Assembly (NCBI GenBank): GCA_013697915.1
Contig: JACCVY010000050.1
Span: 1-64,000, forward strand
Direction of reading: 5' to 3'
Source of the DNA: Blastocatellia bacterium
GTDB lineage: Bacteria; Acidobacteriota; Blastocatellia; Pyrinomonadales; Pyrinomonadaceae
DNA: 64,000 bases
In this document: in pieces, positions 16,613-26,907 of the stretch
Numbering within the stretch: position 1 is the first letter of the stretch
Layout of the letters: each line of letters starts with the position of its first letter
Notes under the pieces: model-generated
Database searches by the model: none
The model's input: only the letters and a program-made list of their open reading frames with translations
What the model was told of the DNA's origin: nothing
Program-made: the position numbers and the translations under genes

Positions 16613-19600
16613 TCAACGAATCTGCTCTTTTTGATTTGTTTCGTTCGCGGTTTCCGAAGTTTGCTGCGCCGGTTTTTCTCCAAGCACCACACGCACGTTG
16701 TGCGTCTGGCCGTCGTCGCTCAACGTAACCACATCATCCCGGAGCACCTGCCCGTCGATTTCGACACTAGCCACGCCGTGACTAATACCGAGCGGATTCT
16801 CGACCTTGATCCGATAAGTAGTTTTCTCACGACGATAAGTGATCTCGAAATCACGCCACCAGCGCGGCACGCAAGGATCGATGCGCAGGCTCGCGCCCTC
16901 CAGTTTGAATCCCAGAATAGATTCCAATCCGGCCCGGTACATCCAACCGGCTGATCCTGTGTACCAGGTCCAGCCGCCGCGGCCCGTGTGCGGCGGTACT
17001 GCATAAACATCCCCGACCGCAACATAAGGCTCAACCTTGTACTTGTGCAGTCCGGCGCGCGTCGAAGAGTGATTGACCGGATTCAGCAGCGAGAAAAGTT
17101 CGCCTGCTCGTTCGCCATCGCCAAGCATTGCAAACGCAATCAATGTCCAAAGGGCCGCGTGCGTGTATTGTCCGCCGTTCTCGCGCACACCCGGCACATA
17201 GCCTTTGATGTAACCCGGATCGAGTTTGCTTTTGTCGAACGGCGGAGTAAATAGAATGACCAGACCATCGCCGCGCCGGATCAGATACTCTTCAACCGCC
17301 GCCATTGCGCGCACCGCACGATAACTTTCGGCGCCGCCCGAAATAACAGACCACGACTGCACGATGGAATCGATGCGGCATTCATCGTTCTGCGCCGAGC
17401 CAAGCGGTGTGCCGTCGTCGAAGAAAGCGCGACGATACCAATCGCCGTCCCAGCCGTTTTCGGCCAGCGACTTTTTGAGTTTCTCTTGATGCTCGCGGTA
17501 TTGACTGCCACGCGCACTCTCGTTGCGCGCGTCGCAATACGGCGCAAAGGCCGCCAGCGTCGTGTAGAGAAACCAACCCACCCAGACGCTTTCGCCCTGG
17601 CCCAGATGGCCCACCCGGTTCATGCCATCGTTCCAATCGCCCGAGCCCATCAACGGCAAGCCGTGTTGGCCAACAGTCAAACTGCGATCCAGGGCGCGCG
17701 CACAGTGTTCAAACACAGAAGCCGTCTCAGCCGAAACTTCCGGCTGCATGTAAACTTCCTGCTCTTCCGGTTTCAGTAATGGCTGCTCGAGGAATGGAAC
17801 TATTTCATCGAGCACCGACAGGTCGCCGGTAACAGTCAAATAAAAAGCGGTTACAAACGGCAACCATAAAAGATCGTCAGAAAAGCGCGTGCGCACGCCG
17901 CGGCCGCTGGGCGGATGCCACCAGTGTTGCACGTCGCCTTCTTTGAATTGCCGACTGCTCGCCCTGACAATTTGTTCGCGCGCGATCGCGGGACTGCTGT
18001 AGACAAGGGCCATCACGTCCTGTAGCTGATCGCGAAAACCAAAGGCGCCGCCCGATTGATAGAACGCGGTGCGCGCCCAGATACGGCAGGACAAAGTTTG
18101 ATAAAGCAGCCAGCGATTGAGCATCGTGTCGAGCGCCGCGTCGGGCGTTTTCACTTCAACGGTGCCCAGCAGTTTGTCCCAGTGACTAAGCACTCTTTCG
18201 AACGCGTCGTTAACTGCTGCAAAGTTAGTAAACTTTGCCGCGAGCTTTTCCGCCTCCGCTTTCGATTCCGCTTCGCCCAAAACAAATATGATCTCGCGAG
18301 CTTGCTGCGGAGCAAGTTCGATCGTTGTTTGCAGGGCGGCGCAGGGATCGAGTCCCGCGCCATCGCGGCCGGCAAGAGTTGTGCGCCGCAAGCCTGCCGG
18401 ACGGTCAGGCGCGCCATTGCGGCCGAGAAACTCCTTGCGGTCACAAGTGGCGCTCGTCAGCGGTTCATTCGTGGCCACGAACGTGACGCGCGTGGCGAAT
18501 TCATTATTGAAAGGGTTCTGAGCAAATATCGTCCGGGCCTGCTTGTCGATTTCAGTTATCAGATATGGAGCAGTGCTTGAGCGTTGCACGCCGAGCACGA
18601 GTTCGTTGTATGAAGTCACGGTTATTCTTCTTTTACGCGTTGTGCGGTTGCGCAAACGAAGCAGAGATATTTTTACCGGGCCGTCGAGAGGAACGAACAA
18701 CAACAACTCCTGGGAAATGCCGTGGCTGACGTGTTCGAAGACGGTGTAGCCCTGGCCGTGCCGAACCACATAAGGCTCAGCCTCGCGAATTGGCAGCGGC
18801 GTCGTGGACCAAACTGTGCCCGTTTCTTCATCGCGCAGATAAACAATCTCGCCGGGAGGATCGCTGACAGCATCGTTGGACCAGGGCGTCAGCCGGTTCT
18901 CGCGGCTATTGATGGACCAGGTATAGCCGCCGCCGGTTTCAGTGACCTGAAAACCAAAATCGTTCTTGTTGGCAATCACGTTGGACCATGGCGCGGGCGT
19001 CCACTGTTCCGCGCCCAGCAGAGTCACATATTCGCGACCGCCCTGGTGAAACCCGCCGAGTCCATTGAAAAAGGTCAGTTCCGGCGGTGGCACAGTGGCC
19101 TCGGGATAGGTCTGCGAAGGCGAGCGCGCCACGAACGGGGGCGGCAACGGCTCTTCCACTTGAGGACGCTCCAATTGATCTTCGAGCGAGCCGCGATCGC
19201 AAACAATGGCCACACGGGCGACGGCATGAAGCAGGATACGATCGGCTTCGGGCATGTGATCGGCGCGTCGCAGGTAAACACCGCCGGGCTTGTCCTGAAG
19301 ACCGCCCAGCCCGCTGGTGCGGACCATCGTCTCTAATTCTTTCTGGAGCGATTGCAAATATGTGGTCGGATTGTCGTTGAGAATTACCAGATCGATTTTC
19401 AGTCCCTTGTAATGCAGGTACTCGTGGCCGCGCACCAGCTTGCGAGCCATCGGTAGATCAGCGGCTTTATCAATGCGCACCACAATTATCGGCAGGTCGC
19501 CGCTGATTCCGTATGCCCACAAACTCGACTGCGCCTTAGTATTCAGCGCCAGCACGTGCGGTCGCGGGCGCAACGACGGATCGGAATAAACAATGCGCGC

Positions 19601-22600
19601 TGCCAGACGTTGAAACAGGTGCGCCTCTTCCGCGTCGATGTTCAGGTGACTCATTTCGACTTGCGCCTTGGTCCACGCCAGGCGCAGCTCGCGTTCAAAA
19701 GTATTCGGATCGTGATACTTGTCCGCCAGCATCACCGCCTCTTCGCGCGATCGCGCCACAATGGTACTGAACGAGCAGCGCACAGTTTCGTTCGGGCGGA
19801 CGCGGACGCGGCGGCGCAAACTGAAAACCGGATCGAGCACGGCGCCCACCGTGTTTGAAAGCGGGCGGTCTTCCATGACGGCAATCGGATTGGCGGGCGT
19901 GTGGCCGCGCCCCAGAAAACGGCCGCGGTCTGTTTCATATTGCGTTGTCCCAACTAACTCGCCGTCGGCAACTACGACGTGCACGCCCCAAATTGGCTCG
20001 TCGTCGCTGGAGCGTTGGCGGCGATGGGCCAGGATTGCGTTTTCGCCGGCAAAGAATTCGGTTTCAATGAAAAGATTACTGAACGCCGGATGGGCCAGGT
20101 CGGCTTGCGGCGCCGCCAATACAACTTCCGCGTAGCTGGTCAGTTCGATTTCGCGCATTCGTGTCGAATTGTTTGTCAGCGAAACGCGGCGCACTTCGGC
20201 GTTGTCTTCCGCTGAAACAACGATTTCCATGTGCGTGATTAGACCCGCATCGTTACGCCTGAAGTCAGCCTTGTCTTCCGAGAATGCGACTTCGTACTTT
20301 TGCGGTCGCTTCTGAATGGGCTGATGGCTGGCGGACCAAACGGCGCCGCTGCGAACGTCGCGGAGATAAATAAATGTGCCCCAGTTGTCGCGCGTCACGT
20401 CTTCGCGCCAGCGCGTTACCGCATTTGGCCCGCAGTTGGAATAACCGGCGCCTGCTGTCGTCAGCATAACGTTGTAGGTGCCGTTTGAAAGCAGTTGCGT
20501 GCGCGGTGTTTCGAGACTGGCCGTGTCGTAGACGCGCGTGATCATTCGCGGGAAAGACTGCGTTACGTGGCCGGTCAATACTTCTTCCGCGCGCGGGTGC
20601 ACGGTCGAGACGCCGACAGGGACGCGCTCCTGCAACAGCAGTTCGGTCGCCTGGACCACCGGGTCAGCATGAAAACGTCTTTCCATGCGGTCGTCCTGAA
20701 TTACATTGCTCAATGAGATGAGGCTCATGCCCTGGTGGTGCGTCATGAAGGCGCGGATCAAGACGAAGTTCTGTCCCTGAGGCAAACGCTCGGCCGTGTA
20801 ATCGATCGATTCATAAAAACCATAAGCACCGAGCGCGCCCGTCTTCTCCAGCCGCCGCAGGTTGTCCATCGCCGCGCGAGGCATGATCTCAGCGGCAAGC
20901 AGAGTTGCGTAAGGTGCGACAACCAAGTCTTCGATGAGCCCGCGTTTCAGACCCAGGCCGGGCACACCGAATGGTCCATACTGATAATTCAGTTGCAGAT
21001 CGCGAACGTTGTAGGCCGCCTCAGAAATGCCCCAGGGCACGCCGCGCTCCTGACCATATTCGATTTGTCGCTTAACTACGGCGCGATAAGTTTCGTCGAG
21101 CAGCGTGCCGTTGTAATTGCGCATAACCAGCAGCGGCATCAGGTATTCAAACATCGTCCCGGTCCACGAAATCAGCGCGCGGCCACCATCAACCGACGTC
21201 AGCTGGCGGCCCATGCGAAACCAATGCTCTTGAGAAACATCGCCCTTGGCAATCGCCACAAAACTGGCAAGACGCGCTTCGGATGCAAGCAGATCGTAAA
21301 AGGAATTGTCGGCGCGTTGGGCCGAGACGTTGTAACCAATAGTGAAAACTTTGCGCTCAGGATCGAGCAGAAACTTGAAATCCATCTGCTCGATGACTTG
21401 ATCGCAGTTCGCGGCGAGGCGGCTGAGCCGCGATAAGACGTCTCCCGCTGCGGCTGCGGCTTGTTCCAGCGCTTGAGTCAGTGCAGAAGTTTCGGCTGTC
21501 GTTTCGTTACTGTTCAGGGCAGCGAGTTCGACCAGCGCGCTATCGCACAACTCCGGCACAGTGGCCAGCGTCGGCACCTGCCTAAGCAATGTCGCCAACG
21601 ACGAGGCCCCGGCGTTCTCATCTGTAAATTCCGCCGTTGTCTCAGTGGGCAACTGAGTGATGAAACGAGTCCAGCCGGTAAGCGTATCGGCATCGCGCCG
21701 GCACGAACGCACCTGATGGTCCAATGCTGCCAGCCACCAACGCAGTTCCTTAAAATTAACTTCTCCGTGCTCGTGGGCCAGCGCATTAAGAATGTCCTCA
21801 ATCTCCAGGACGCGTCGCCGCAAAGTTTCAAACAAACTTGTCCAACCTAAGAGATCGCGTGAGACATCCGTGGCAAGCACGGTGCGGCAGGCCTCGATCT
21901 CATTGCGCAGTTGGCTGACGGTGACCACATCCGTTCGTTGTCGCACACTGCCCAGCTTCGTCGCTTCAAACGAAATCGCGTCAACGGTATCTCGCAATCC
22001 GGCAATGATTCGCTCGTCAAAAAGTTTTGTGTCGGGCAGCTCGATGCAAGCCTGCTTAACCGCGATCAAATGTCCCGCCAGGTTTCCGCTGTCAACTGTT
22101 GAGATGTATTGCGGGTTCAGCGGTTCGAGGGTCCTGGAGTCGTACCAATTAAACAGGTGACCGTGAAACTTTCCGAGTTTTGCGATGGTGCCAAAGGTCA
22201 ACTCCTGGCGCTCGACGAATTCAAGCGAGGCGACGTAGCCAAGATCGTGGGCCGCCGAAGTTGTGAGCAAGAGCAAGCCTATGTTCGTCGGCGATGTGCG
22301 ATGCGCGATTACGGGGATTGGATCTTCCTGAAAATTGTCAGGCGGCAACCAGTTGTCTTCAGGGCCGACAAAGGCTTCGAAGAAACGCCAGGTGCGCCGC
22401 GCGACCGTGCGCGCGAGTTTCATATCTTCGGCGTTTAGCAGCTTGCGTTCCGTCGGCCGCGGTCTGCTGACCCACCAGGCAATGACGGGCGCGCTAAGCC
22501 ACACAAGTCCAACAGCGGCGGGCACTGGGAGCGCAGCCCGATGAACAATGAAAGTCAATACGATGGCAAGCAAAGTCAGCAGCTCAGCGGGCCACATGAA

Positions 22601-25447
22601 ACGAAACATCGAACTGAGATCGTTTCGCGCGGTTCTCTCGGCGTCGGCGGCGGTGACCCATTCGAGCAGTTTCTTTCGCGAAATCAGTTTTCTGGATATC
22701 GTGCGGAGAATTGCGTCGCTCATCAGATAGGCCTGATGCGGCAGCAGCAGCGCCGATAAGAAAACCTGGGCCGTGTTGGTGCGCAGGTCGCCCCACAGGC
22801 TCCAGAAGTGACTGGTCCAGGGAATGCCGCGCGGGTGAATCAGCAGGCTGGTGGTGACATGAAGATAGACCGGAAAAGCAATCGGAATCAGAACGAACAA
22901 ACTCCAGATCAATCCCGAGCCTGGGAAAATGGTCCAACATGCAAGCAGCCAGAGAAACAGCGAAGGCGCCACCAGACTGCGGCGCAGATTGTCAAGAATT
23001 TTCCAGCGCGAGATCATCGGCAGCGGGTTTCGCGTCTGGCGCCGACCGGCGTCAGGAACAGTCGGAAACAGCCAGCGAAGAATTTGCCAGTCGCCACGCG
23101 TCCAGCGATGCTGACGTTTGGCGTAGCTGTCGTAAACCGCCGGGTAGTCGTCCAACAATTCAATGTCGGTGGTTAACGCGGCGCGCGCGAACAACGACTC
23201 AAACAAATCATGACTTAACAAAGAATTTTCCGGGACACGATTCGCGAGCGCCGCTTCAAACGCGTCCACGTCGTATAAACCCTTGCCGGTAAAGTTTCCT
23301 TCGCAAAAGAGATCCTGATAGACATCGGAAACCGCAGTAGTGTAGGGATCAATTCCGGTGTTGCCTGAGAAGATGCGCGCAAACCTGGAACGTGAGGCGC
23401 TTTCGAGCGAAATGCTAACGCGCGGTTGGAGAATAGAGTAACCGCGGATAACACGACGAGTTTGCGGATCGAGCACCGGGCGGTTAAGCGGGTGAATGGC
23501 GGCGCCGATCAACTTGCGAGCTACGTCGCGCGGGAGTTGAGTATCGGAATCGAGGGTTATCACATAACGGATCTGCGCCAGCAACGCTTCCGGCGCTGTC
23601 ATCACAATAAAACTCGTATCACTTGCGCCCCGCAACAGCCGGTTAAACTCCTCCAGTTTTCCGCGTTTTCGTTCCCAACCCATCCAGCGCCCTTCACTCG
23701 CATTCCACAAGCGCCGGCGATGAAAGAGATAAAAACGGGGCAATTCATCTTTGCTGTAGCGACGGTTTAGTTCATGAATTCCGTTTCCAGCCGACTCGAG
23801 CATTAACAGATCGTCAGGCGCCTGTTCGGAATCGGCGTCCGGGAAATCACCGAGCAGGGCGAAAAAAATATGCGGGTCTTCGTTGGCGAGGTAATGCACT
23901 TCAAGGCGGCCGAGCAACTCCTTAACCTGCTCTTCGGTGGAAAAGATCGTGGGTACTACCACCATCGTCGCTGCCTCGGCAGGAATGCCTAAAGCGGTTT
24001 CCATTTTGGCGAGGAGGCGAGGCTGAAAGACGTGCGTAACGTCCCAATTAATAACCGTAAGAGCAATGTCGCTGGCAGGAATTAGAGCAACCAGCGTTGC
24101 GATAATTAGTATCGGCCAGCCGGCGCCGGCGATGTTGAGCGCCACGATAAGCACTGTCAGTAGCAGGAACGTGAGGAACGCCAGCGTGCCGAGATAAGCG
24201 AAAGTAGCATGACGCAGAACGTAACGTCTTACTCGTTCAACCGGTCGGGGACTATAAGCAAATTGCGACTCGAGCTGAGCCAAACCTTCGTCGACAAGGT
24301 AATAGCCGACATGCGACGCCTGCGTGACTTCCTGATCAGCCTCGCCAACGCTGGACGCCGCTGCTAGTTTTAGCGCCGCGCGCGCCACTGCCAACTCGTC
24401 CGCAAGCGCGCGCTTGCTGATATGCTCAATCACATGGCGATAACGATCGCGCGCCGCGAAATCCATTTTCAAATAGGCGCCGGCCGGATCCTCGCCCAGT
24501 ACAGGTTCAATCAAACTGACGCTTTCAAAAAAGTCGCGCCAGTCCAGCGTTGAAAGCAGACGCATGCTGGTGATGATGTTCCCAACCGTGACTTGCGTAG
24601 AGGCTTGCCGTTGATGCTCGGCATGAATGACCTGCTCGATGTTGGTGCGCTGGCGCGCCAGTTGTGCTTCCAACCATTCCATCACCGGCATCACGGCGGG
24701 GTCCTGCTCGCGCAGCCGTTGCGTGATTTGGACCACGAAGGTATGGGGAAGTTTTTCGCGCTTTCCTAACCGTTCCGCAATCAATGGCACCAGCGCGTCA
24801 GGCTGTCGCGCGGCAGTCTCCAACAAGCGGTCGGCGAGTTTGTCGGCGCGTTCGCGTTCCTCACGGGCGTCCACGATCTGCATTGCCAGCCGGCGCAGGT
24901 TCTCGACCAGTGCTAATCGCAGCGTGATTGCAACGGCCCACAACTCACCAATGGATAACGGGCTGATGGTCTGGTAGGCGGCGATGAAGCGGCGCAGCGT
25001 ATTAGTGTCGAGCCGGCAATCCGTGTGTGCAATTAGCGCAACGGCTAACGCATAGATTCGGGGGTAGTTTTTCAGATCGCCATCTGCCAGCTTTGGCAGT
25101 TCATAGTAGTAGCTCTTCGGCAGGTCTTCGCGGATTTCGCGCAGTTGCTCTTCAACGAGATGAAAGTTGTCGACTAACCATTCCGCCGCCGGTGAGATGC
25201 CGCGGCCTTTTCGAATCGCTTCAACCAGCGAACGATAGGCGGCCACCAGTTTGCGGCCATTGTCTTCCACCCGCGGCAGCAGTTGCGCGCGCCCTTTTTT
25301 CCGGATTGTTTTGTGTTCTCTTGCGAGGACCTTAGCGTACTGTTCCAAGCGCTCAACGCTGAAAATCTCCGCGCTCAACGGTTGCTCGTCTTCGTACCGA
25401 GACGCTTTTGCCAGTCTTTCTGTAAGTGAACCCAGGAATTCGCTCAT
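16613..25447 (-). CDS. Cyclic beta-glucan synthase-like giant enzyme (GT84 + glycoamylase-like + GH94), NdvB/Cgs family
   Basis: The gene encodes a 2944-residue membrane enzyme of the NdvB/Cgs type, which in known members makes cyclic beta-1,2-glucan from UDP-glucose and adjusts chain length by phosphorolysis. In order: a helical N-terminal region (1-400); two membrane helices (about 415-455); a GT84 domain with LDSDTQLPRDVARKLIGAA (about 630), FTGKGLYDVDAFEAAL and KRQHRWTRGDWQILRW; further membrane helices (about 840-990); a glycoamylase-like domain with YGPFGVPGLGLKRGL and THHQGMSLISLSNV (about 1450-1600); two GH94 N-terminal-like beta domains; and the GH94 phosphorylase barrel with GSGDWNDGMNRVG (about residue 2600, catalytic Asp). 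The ATG at 25447 is preferred over a TTG at 25471. The frame is fully open. The product is probably a periplasmic or exported glucan. Confidence 0.92.
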   Translation of the reverse strand: MSEFLGSLTERLAKASRYEDEQPLSAEIFSVERLEQYAKVLAREHKTIRKKGRAQLLPRVEDNGRKLVAAYRSLVEAIRKGRGISPAAEWLVDNFHLVEEQLREIREDLPKSYYYELPKLADGDLKNYPRIYALAVALIAHTDCRLDTNTLRRFIAAYQTISPLSIGELWAVAITLRLALVENLRRLAMQIVDAREERERADKLADRLLETAARQPDALVPLIAERLGKREKLPHTFVVQITQRLREQDPAVMPVMEWLEAQLARQRTNIEQVIHAEHQRQASTQVTVGNIITSMRLLSTLDWRDFFESVSLIEPVLGEDPAGAYLKMDFAARDRYRHVIEHISKRALADELAVARAALKLAAASSVGEADQEVTQASHVGYYLVDEGLAQLESQFAYSPRPVERVRRYVLRHATFAYLGTLAFLTFLLLTVLIVALNIAGAGWPILIIATLVALIPASDIALTVINWDVTHVFQPRLLAKMETALGIPAEAATMVVVPTIFSTEEQVKELLGRLEVHYLANEDPHIFFALLGDFPDADSEQAPDDLLMLESAGNGIHELNRRYSKDELPRFYLFHRRRLWNASEGRWMGWERKRGKLEEFNRLLRGASDTSFIVMTAPEALLAQIRYVITLDSDTQLPRDVARKLIGAAIHPLNRPVLDPQTRRVIRGYSILQPRVSISLESASRSRFARIFSGNTGIDPYTTAVSDVYQDLFCEGNFTGKGLYDVDAFEAALANRVPENSLLSHDLFESLFARAALTTDIELLDDYPAVYDSYAKRQHRWTRGDWQILRWLFPTVPDAGRRQTRNPLPMISRWKILDNLRRSLVAPSLFLWLLACWTIFPGSGLIWSLFVLIPIAFPVYLHVTTSLLIHPRGIPWTSHFWSLWGDLRTNTAQVFLSALLLPHQAYLMSDAILRTISRKLISRKKLLEWVTAADAERTARNDLSSMFRFMWPAELLTLLAIVLTFIVHRAALPVPAAVGLVWLSAPVIAWWVSRPRPTERKLLNAEDMKLARTVARRTWRFFEAFVGPEDNWLPPDNFQEDPIPVIAHRTSPTNIGLLLLTTSAAHDLGYVASLEFVERQELTFGTIAKLGKFHGHLFNWYDSRTLEPLNPQYISTVDSGNLAGHLIAVKQACIELPDTKLFDERIIAGLRDTVDAISFEATKLGSVRQRTDVVTVSQLRNEIEACRTVLATDVSRDLLGWTSLFETLRRRVLEIEDILNALAHEHGEVNFKELRWWLAALDHQVRSCRRDADTLTGWTRFITQLPTETTAEFTDENAGASSLATLLRQVPTLATVPELCDSALVELAALNSNETTAETSALTQALEQAAAAAGDVLSRLSRLAANCDQVIEQMDFKFLLDPERKVFTIGYNVSAQRADNSFYDLLASEARLASFVAIAKGDVSQEHWFRMGRQLTSVDGGRALISWTGTMFEYLMPLLVMRNYNGTLLDETYRAVVKRQIEYGQERGVPWGISEAAYNVRDLQLNYQYGPFGVPGLGLKRGLIEDLVVAPYATLLAAEIMPRAAMDNLRRLEKTGALGAYGFYESIDYTAERLPQGQNFVLIRAFMTHHQGMSLISLSNVIQDDRMERRFHADPVVQATELLLQERVPVGVSTVHPRAEEVLTGHVTQSFPRMITRVYDTASLETPRTQLLSNGTYNVMLTTAGAGYSNCGPNAVTRWREDVTRDNWGTFIYLRDVRSGAVWSASHQPIQKRPQKYEVAFSEDKADFRRNDAGLITHMEIVVSAEDNAEVRRVSLTNNSTRMREIELTSYAEVVLAAPQADLAHPAFSNLFIETEFFAGENAILAHRRQRSSDDEPIWGVHVVVADGELVGTTQYETDRGRFLGRGHTPANPIAVMEDRPLSNTVGAVLDPVFSLRRRVRVRPNETVRCSFSTIVARSREEAVMLADKYHDPNTFERELRLAWTKAQVEMSHLNIDAEEAHLFQRLAARIVYSDPSLRPRPHVLALNTKAQSSLWAYGISGDLPIIVVRIDKAADLPMARKLVRGHEYLHYKGLKIDLVILNDNPTTYLQSLQKELETMVRTSGLGGLQDKPGGVYLRRADHMPEADRILLHAVARVAIVCDRGSLEDQLERPQVEEPLPPPFVARSPSQTYPEATVPPPELTFFNGLGGFHQGGREYVTLLGAEQWTPAPWSNVIANKNDFGFQVTETGGGYTWSINSRENRLTPWSNDAVSDPPGEIVYLRDEETGTVWSTTPLPIREAEPYVVRHGQGYTVFEHVSHGISQELLLFVPLDGPVKISLLRLRNRTTRKRRITVTSYNELVLGVQRSSTAPYLITEIDKQARTIFAQNPFNNEFATRVTFVATNEPLTSATCDRKEFLGRNGAPDRPAGLRRTTLAGRDGAGLDPCAALQTTIELAPQQAREIIFVLGEAESKAEAEKLAAKFTNFAAVNDAFERVLSHWDKLLGTVEVKTPDAALDTMLNRWLLYQTLSCRIWARTAFYQSGGAFGFRDQLQDVMALVYSSPAIAREQIVRASSRQFKEGDVQHWWHPPSGRGVRTRFSDDLLWLPFVTAFYLTVTGDLSVLDEIVPFLEQPLLKPEEQEVYMQPEVSAETASVFEHCARALDRSLTVGQHGLPLMGSGDWNDGMNRVGHLGQGESVWVGWFLYTTLAAFAPYCDARNESARGSQYREHQEKLKKSLAENGWDGDWYRRAFFDDGTPLGSAQNDECRIDSIVQSWSVISGGAESYRAVRAMAAVEEYLIRRGDGLVILFTPPFDKSKLDPGYIKGYVPGVRENGGQYTHAALWTLIAFAMLGDGERAGELFSLLNPVNHSSTRAGLHKYKVEPYVAVGDVYAVPPHTGRGGWTWYTGSAGWMYRAGLESILGFKLEGASLRIDPCVPRWWRDFEITYRREKTTYRIKVENPLGISHGVASVEIDGQVLRDDVVTLSDDGQTHNVRVVLGEKPAQQTSETANETNQKEQIR

Positions 25448-25665
25448 CGATGTTGAAAACACCACCCGCAAGTCTCGGCGACACTAATCGGTCCCAAACA
25501 CAGAATTCAAAAACGGAAGCGATTTGATTGCCGTCAGAATATCACGATTTTCAATGCGCGCTTTAGGCGTTAGAAACTCTGAGTACTGACCATTGAGAAA
25601 GTCGCCGGGACTTCCGCCTCTGATATCGATCCATTTTGCTGTGTAGTATTCTCTGTCGCACACCG

Positions 25666-26907
25666 ATGCCGGCACCAACCAAATCCGCAACCGCACAAGT
25701 CATTCGCCCCTCTGCCCGCTGGCGCGCGCTGGCTTTTTTGTCGATTGCCGAACTTTTGGGCATGTCGCTTTGGTTCAGCGCGTCGGCAGTTGTGCCGGCC
25801 CTGCGCCTTGAATGGCATTTGGGCGAGACGGCGGCGAGTTGGTTGACAATTTCCGTTCAACTTGGCTTCGTATTCGGAACATTGGCCAGCGCCTTCCTGA
25901 ATTTACCGGACATGATCAGCGTTCGTTACGTGTTTGCTGTTTCCGCTTTGGGCGGGGCTTTGGCAAATGCTGGCTTCGGCGCGTACGCGCATGGCCCACG
26001 GATGGGGATCGCGTTGCGTTTCCTGACGGGAATGTTTCTCGCCGGTGTCTATCCGCCGGGAATGAAAATCATGGCAACCTGGTTTCAACGTGGCCGGGGC
26101 ATGGCGCTGGGCGTGCTCGTCGGAGCTTTGACGTTGGGCAAAGCGTCGCCATATCTGGTGAACGGACTTGGCAGTGCTGATTGGCGCGTTAATGTATTTT
26201 TCATTTCGCTGCTCGCGATTGTGGGCGGTTTAATCGTCCTGCTTTTCGTTGACGATGGACCATATGCGCTGCCGCCGGCTCGTTTCGATTGGAAACAGGC
26301 ATTTGCCGTTTTCCGCAATCGCGGCCTGCGCCTGGCGAGTTTTGGTTACTTCGGTCACATGTGGGAACTTTATGCGATGTGGGCCTGGATACCGGTAATG
26401 ATCCGTGCCAGTCTGGCTGCACAAAACACTTCGTCCGAGCTCGCCGAGTTTTCATCGTTTCTGATCATCGGCTGCGGGGCGCTTGGTTGTGTCGGCGGCG
26501 GGCTGCTTGCTGACCGCGTCGGAAGAACTGCCGTCACTTCATGGGCCATGGCCATCAGCGGCACGTGTTGTTTATTAGTTGGTTTTCTTTTCGGCGGCAA
26601 TCCGTTTCTGTTGTTGGCGGTGTCGGCGGTTTGGGGTGTGACTGTGATTGCCGACTCGCCACAGTTTTCTGCCTGCATAACTGAACTGGGAGATCGCCAA
26701 TACATGGGCACGGCGCTGACTATTCAAACCAGCATCGGTTTTTTGCTTACCAGCTTTTCGATTCAACTGGTTCCAACCTTTGTGAAACTCGTCGGCTGGC
26801 GATATGCGTTTGCGATTCTTGCCCCGGGACCATTTCTGGGTATGCTGGCGATGCTGAGATTACGAGGCTTGCCCGAAGCTATAAAAATCGCGAATGGGAA
26901 AAGATGA
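25666..26907 (+). CDS. MFS transporter (CynX/NimT or NNP-like group)
   Basis: This 413-residue, 12-helix major facilitator begins MPAPTKSATAQVIRPSARWRAL. Motifs include AELLGMSLWFSASAVVPAL in helix 1, ISVQLGFVFGTLASAF in helix 2 and MKIMATWFQRGRGMALGVLVGALTLGKASPYLVNGL, the region that in this group lines the substrate path. It ends RGLPEAIKIANGKR. It should import or export a small anion or organic solute across the inner membrane; the substrate is unknown. Its TGA overlaps the ATG of the endonuclease III gene (ATGA at 26904-26907), so the two are translationally coupled. The ATG at 25666 is chosen over the upstream in-frame start at 25636. Confidence 0.85.
   Translation: MPAPTKSATAQVIRPSARWRALAFLSIAELLGMSLWFSASAVVPALRLEWHLGETAASWLTISVQLGFVFGTLASAFLNLPDMISVRYVFAVSALGGALANAGFGAYAHGPRMGIALRFLTGMFLAGVYPPGMKIMATWFQRGRGMALGVLVGALTLGKASPYLVNGLGSADWRVNVFFISLLAIVGGLIVLLFVDDGPYALPPARFDWKQAFAVFRNRGLRLASFGYFGHMWELYAMWAWIPVMIRASLAAQNTSSELAEFSSFLIIGCGALGCVGGGLLADRVGRTAVTSWAMAISGTCCLLVGFLFGGNPFLLLAVSAVWGVTVIADSPQFSACITELGDRQYMGTALTIQTSIGFLLTSFSIQLVPTFVKLVGWRYAFAILAPGPFLGMLAMLRLRGLPEAIKIANGKR

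Noticed and set aside
19556-22438. Several plus-strand ORFs of 100-230 residues opposite the glucan synthase
   Set aside because: They are antisense shadows of a high-G+C coding strand, without ribosome sites or domain patterns.
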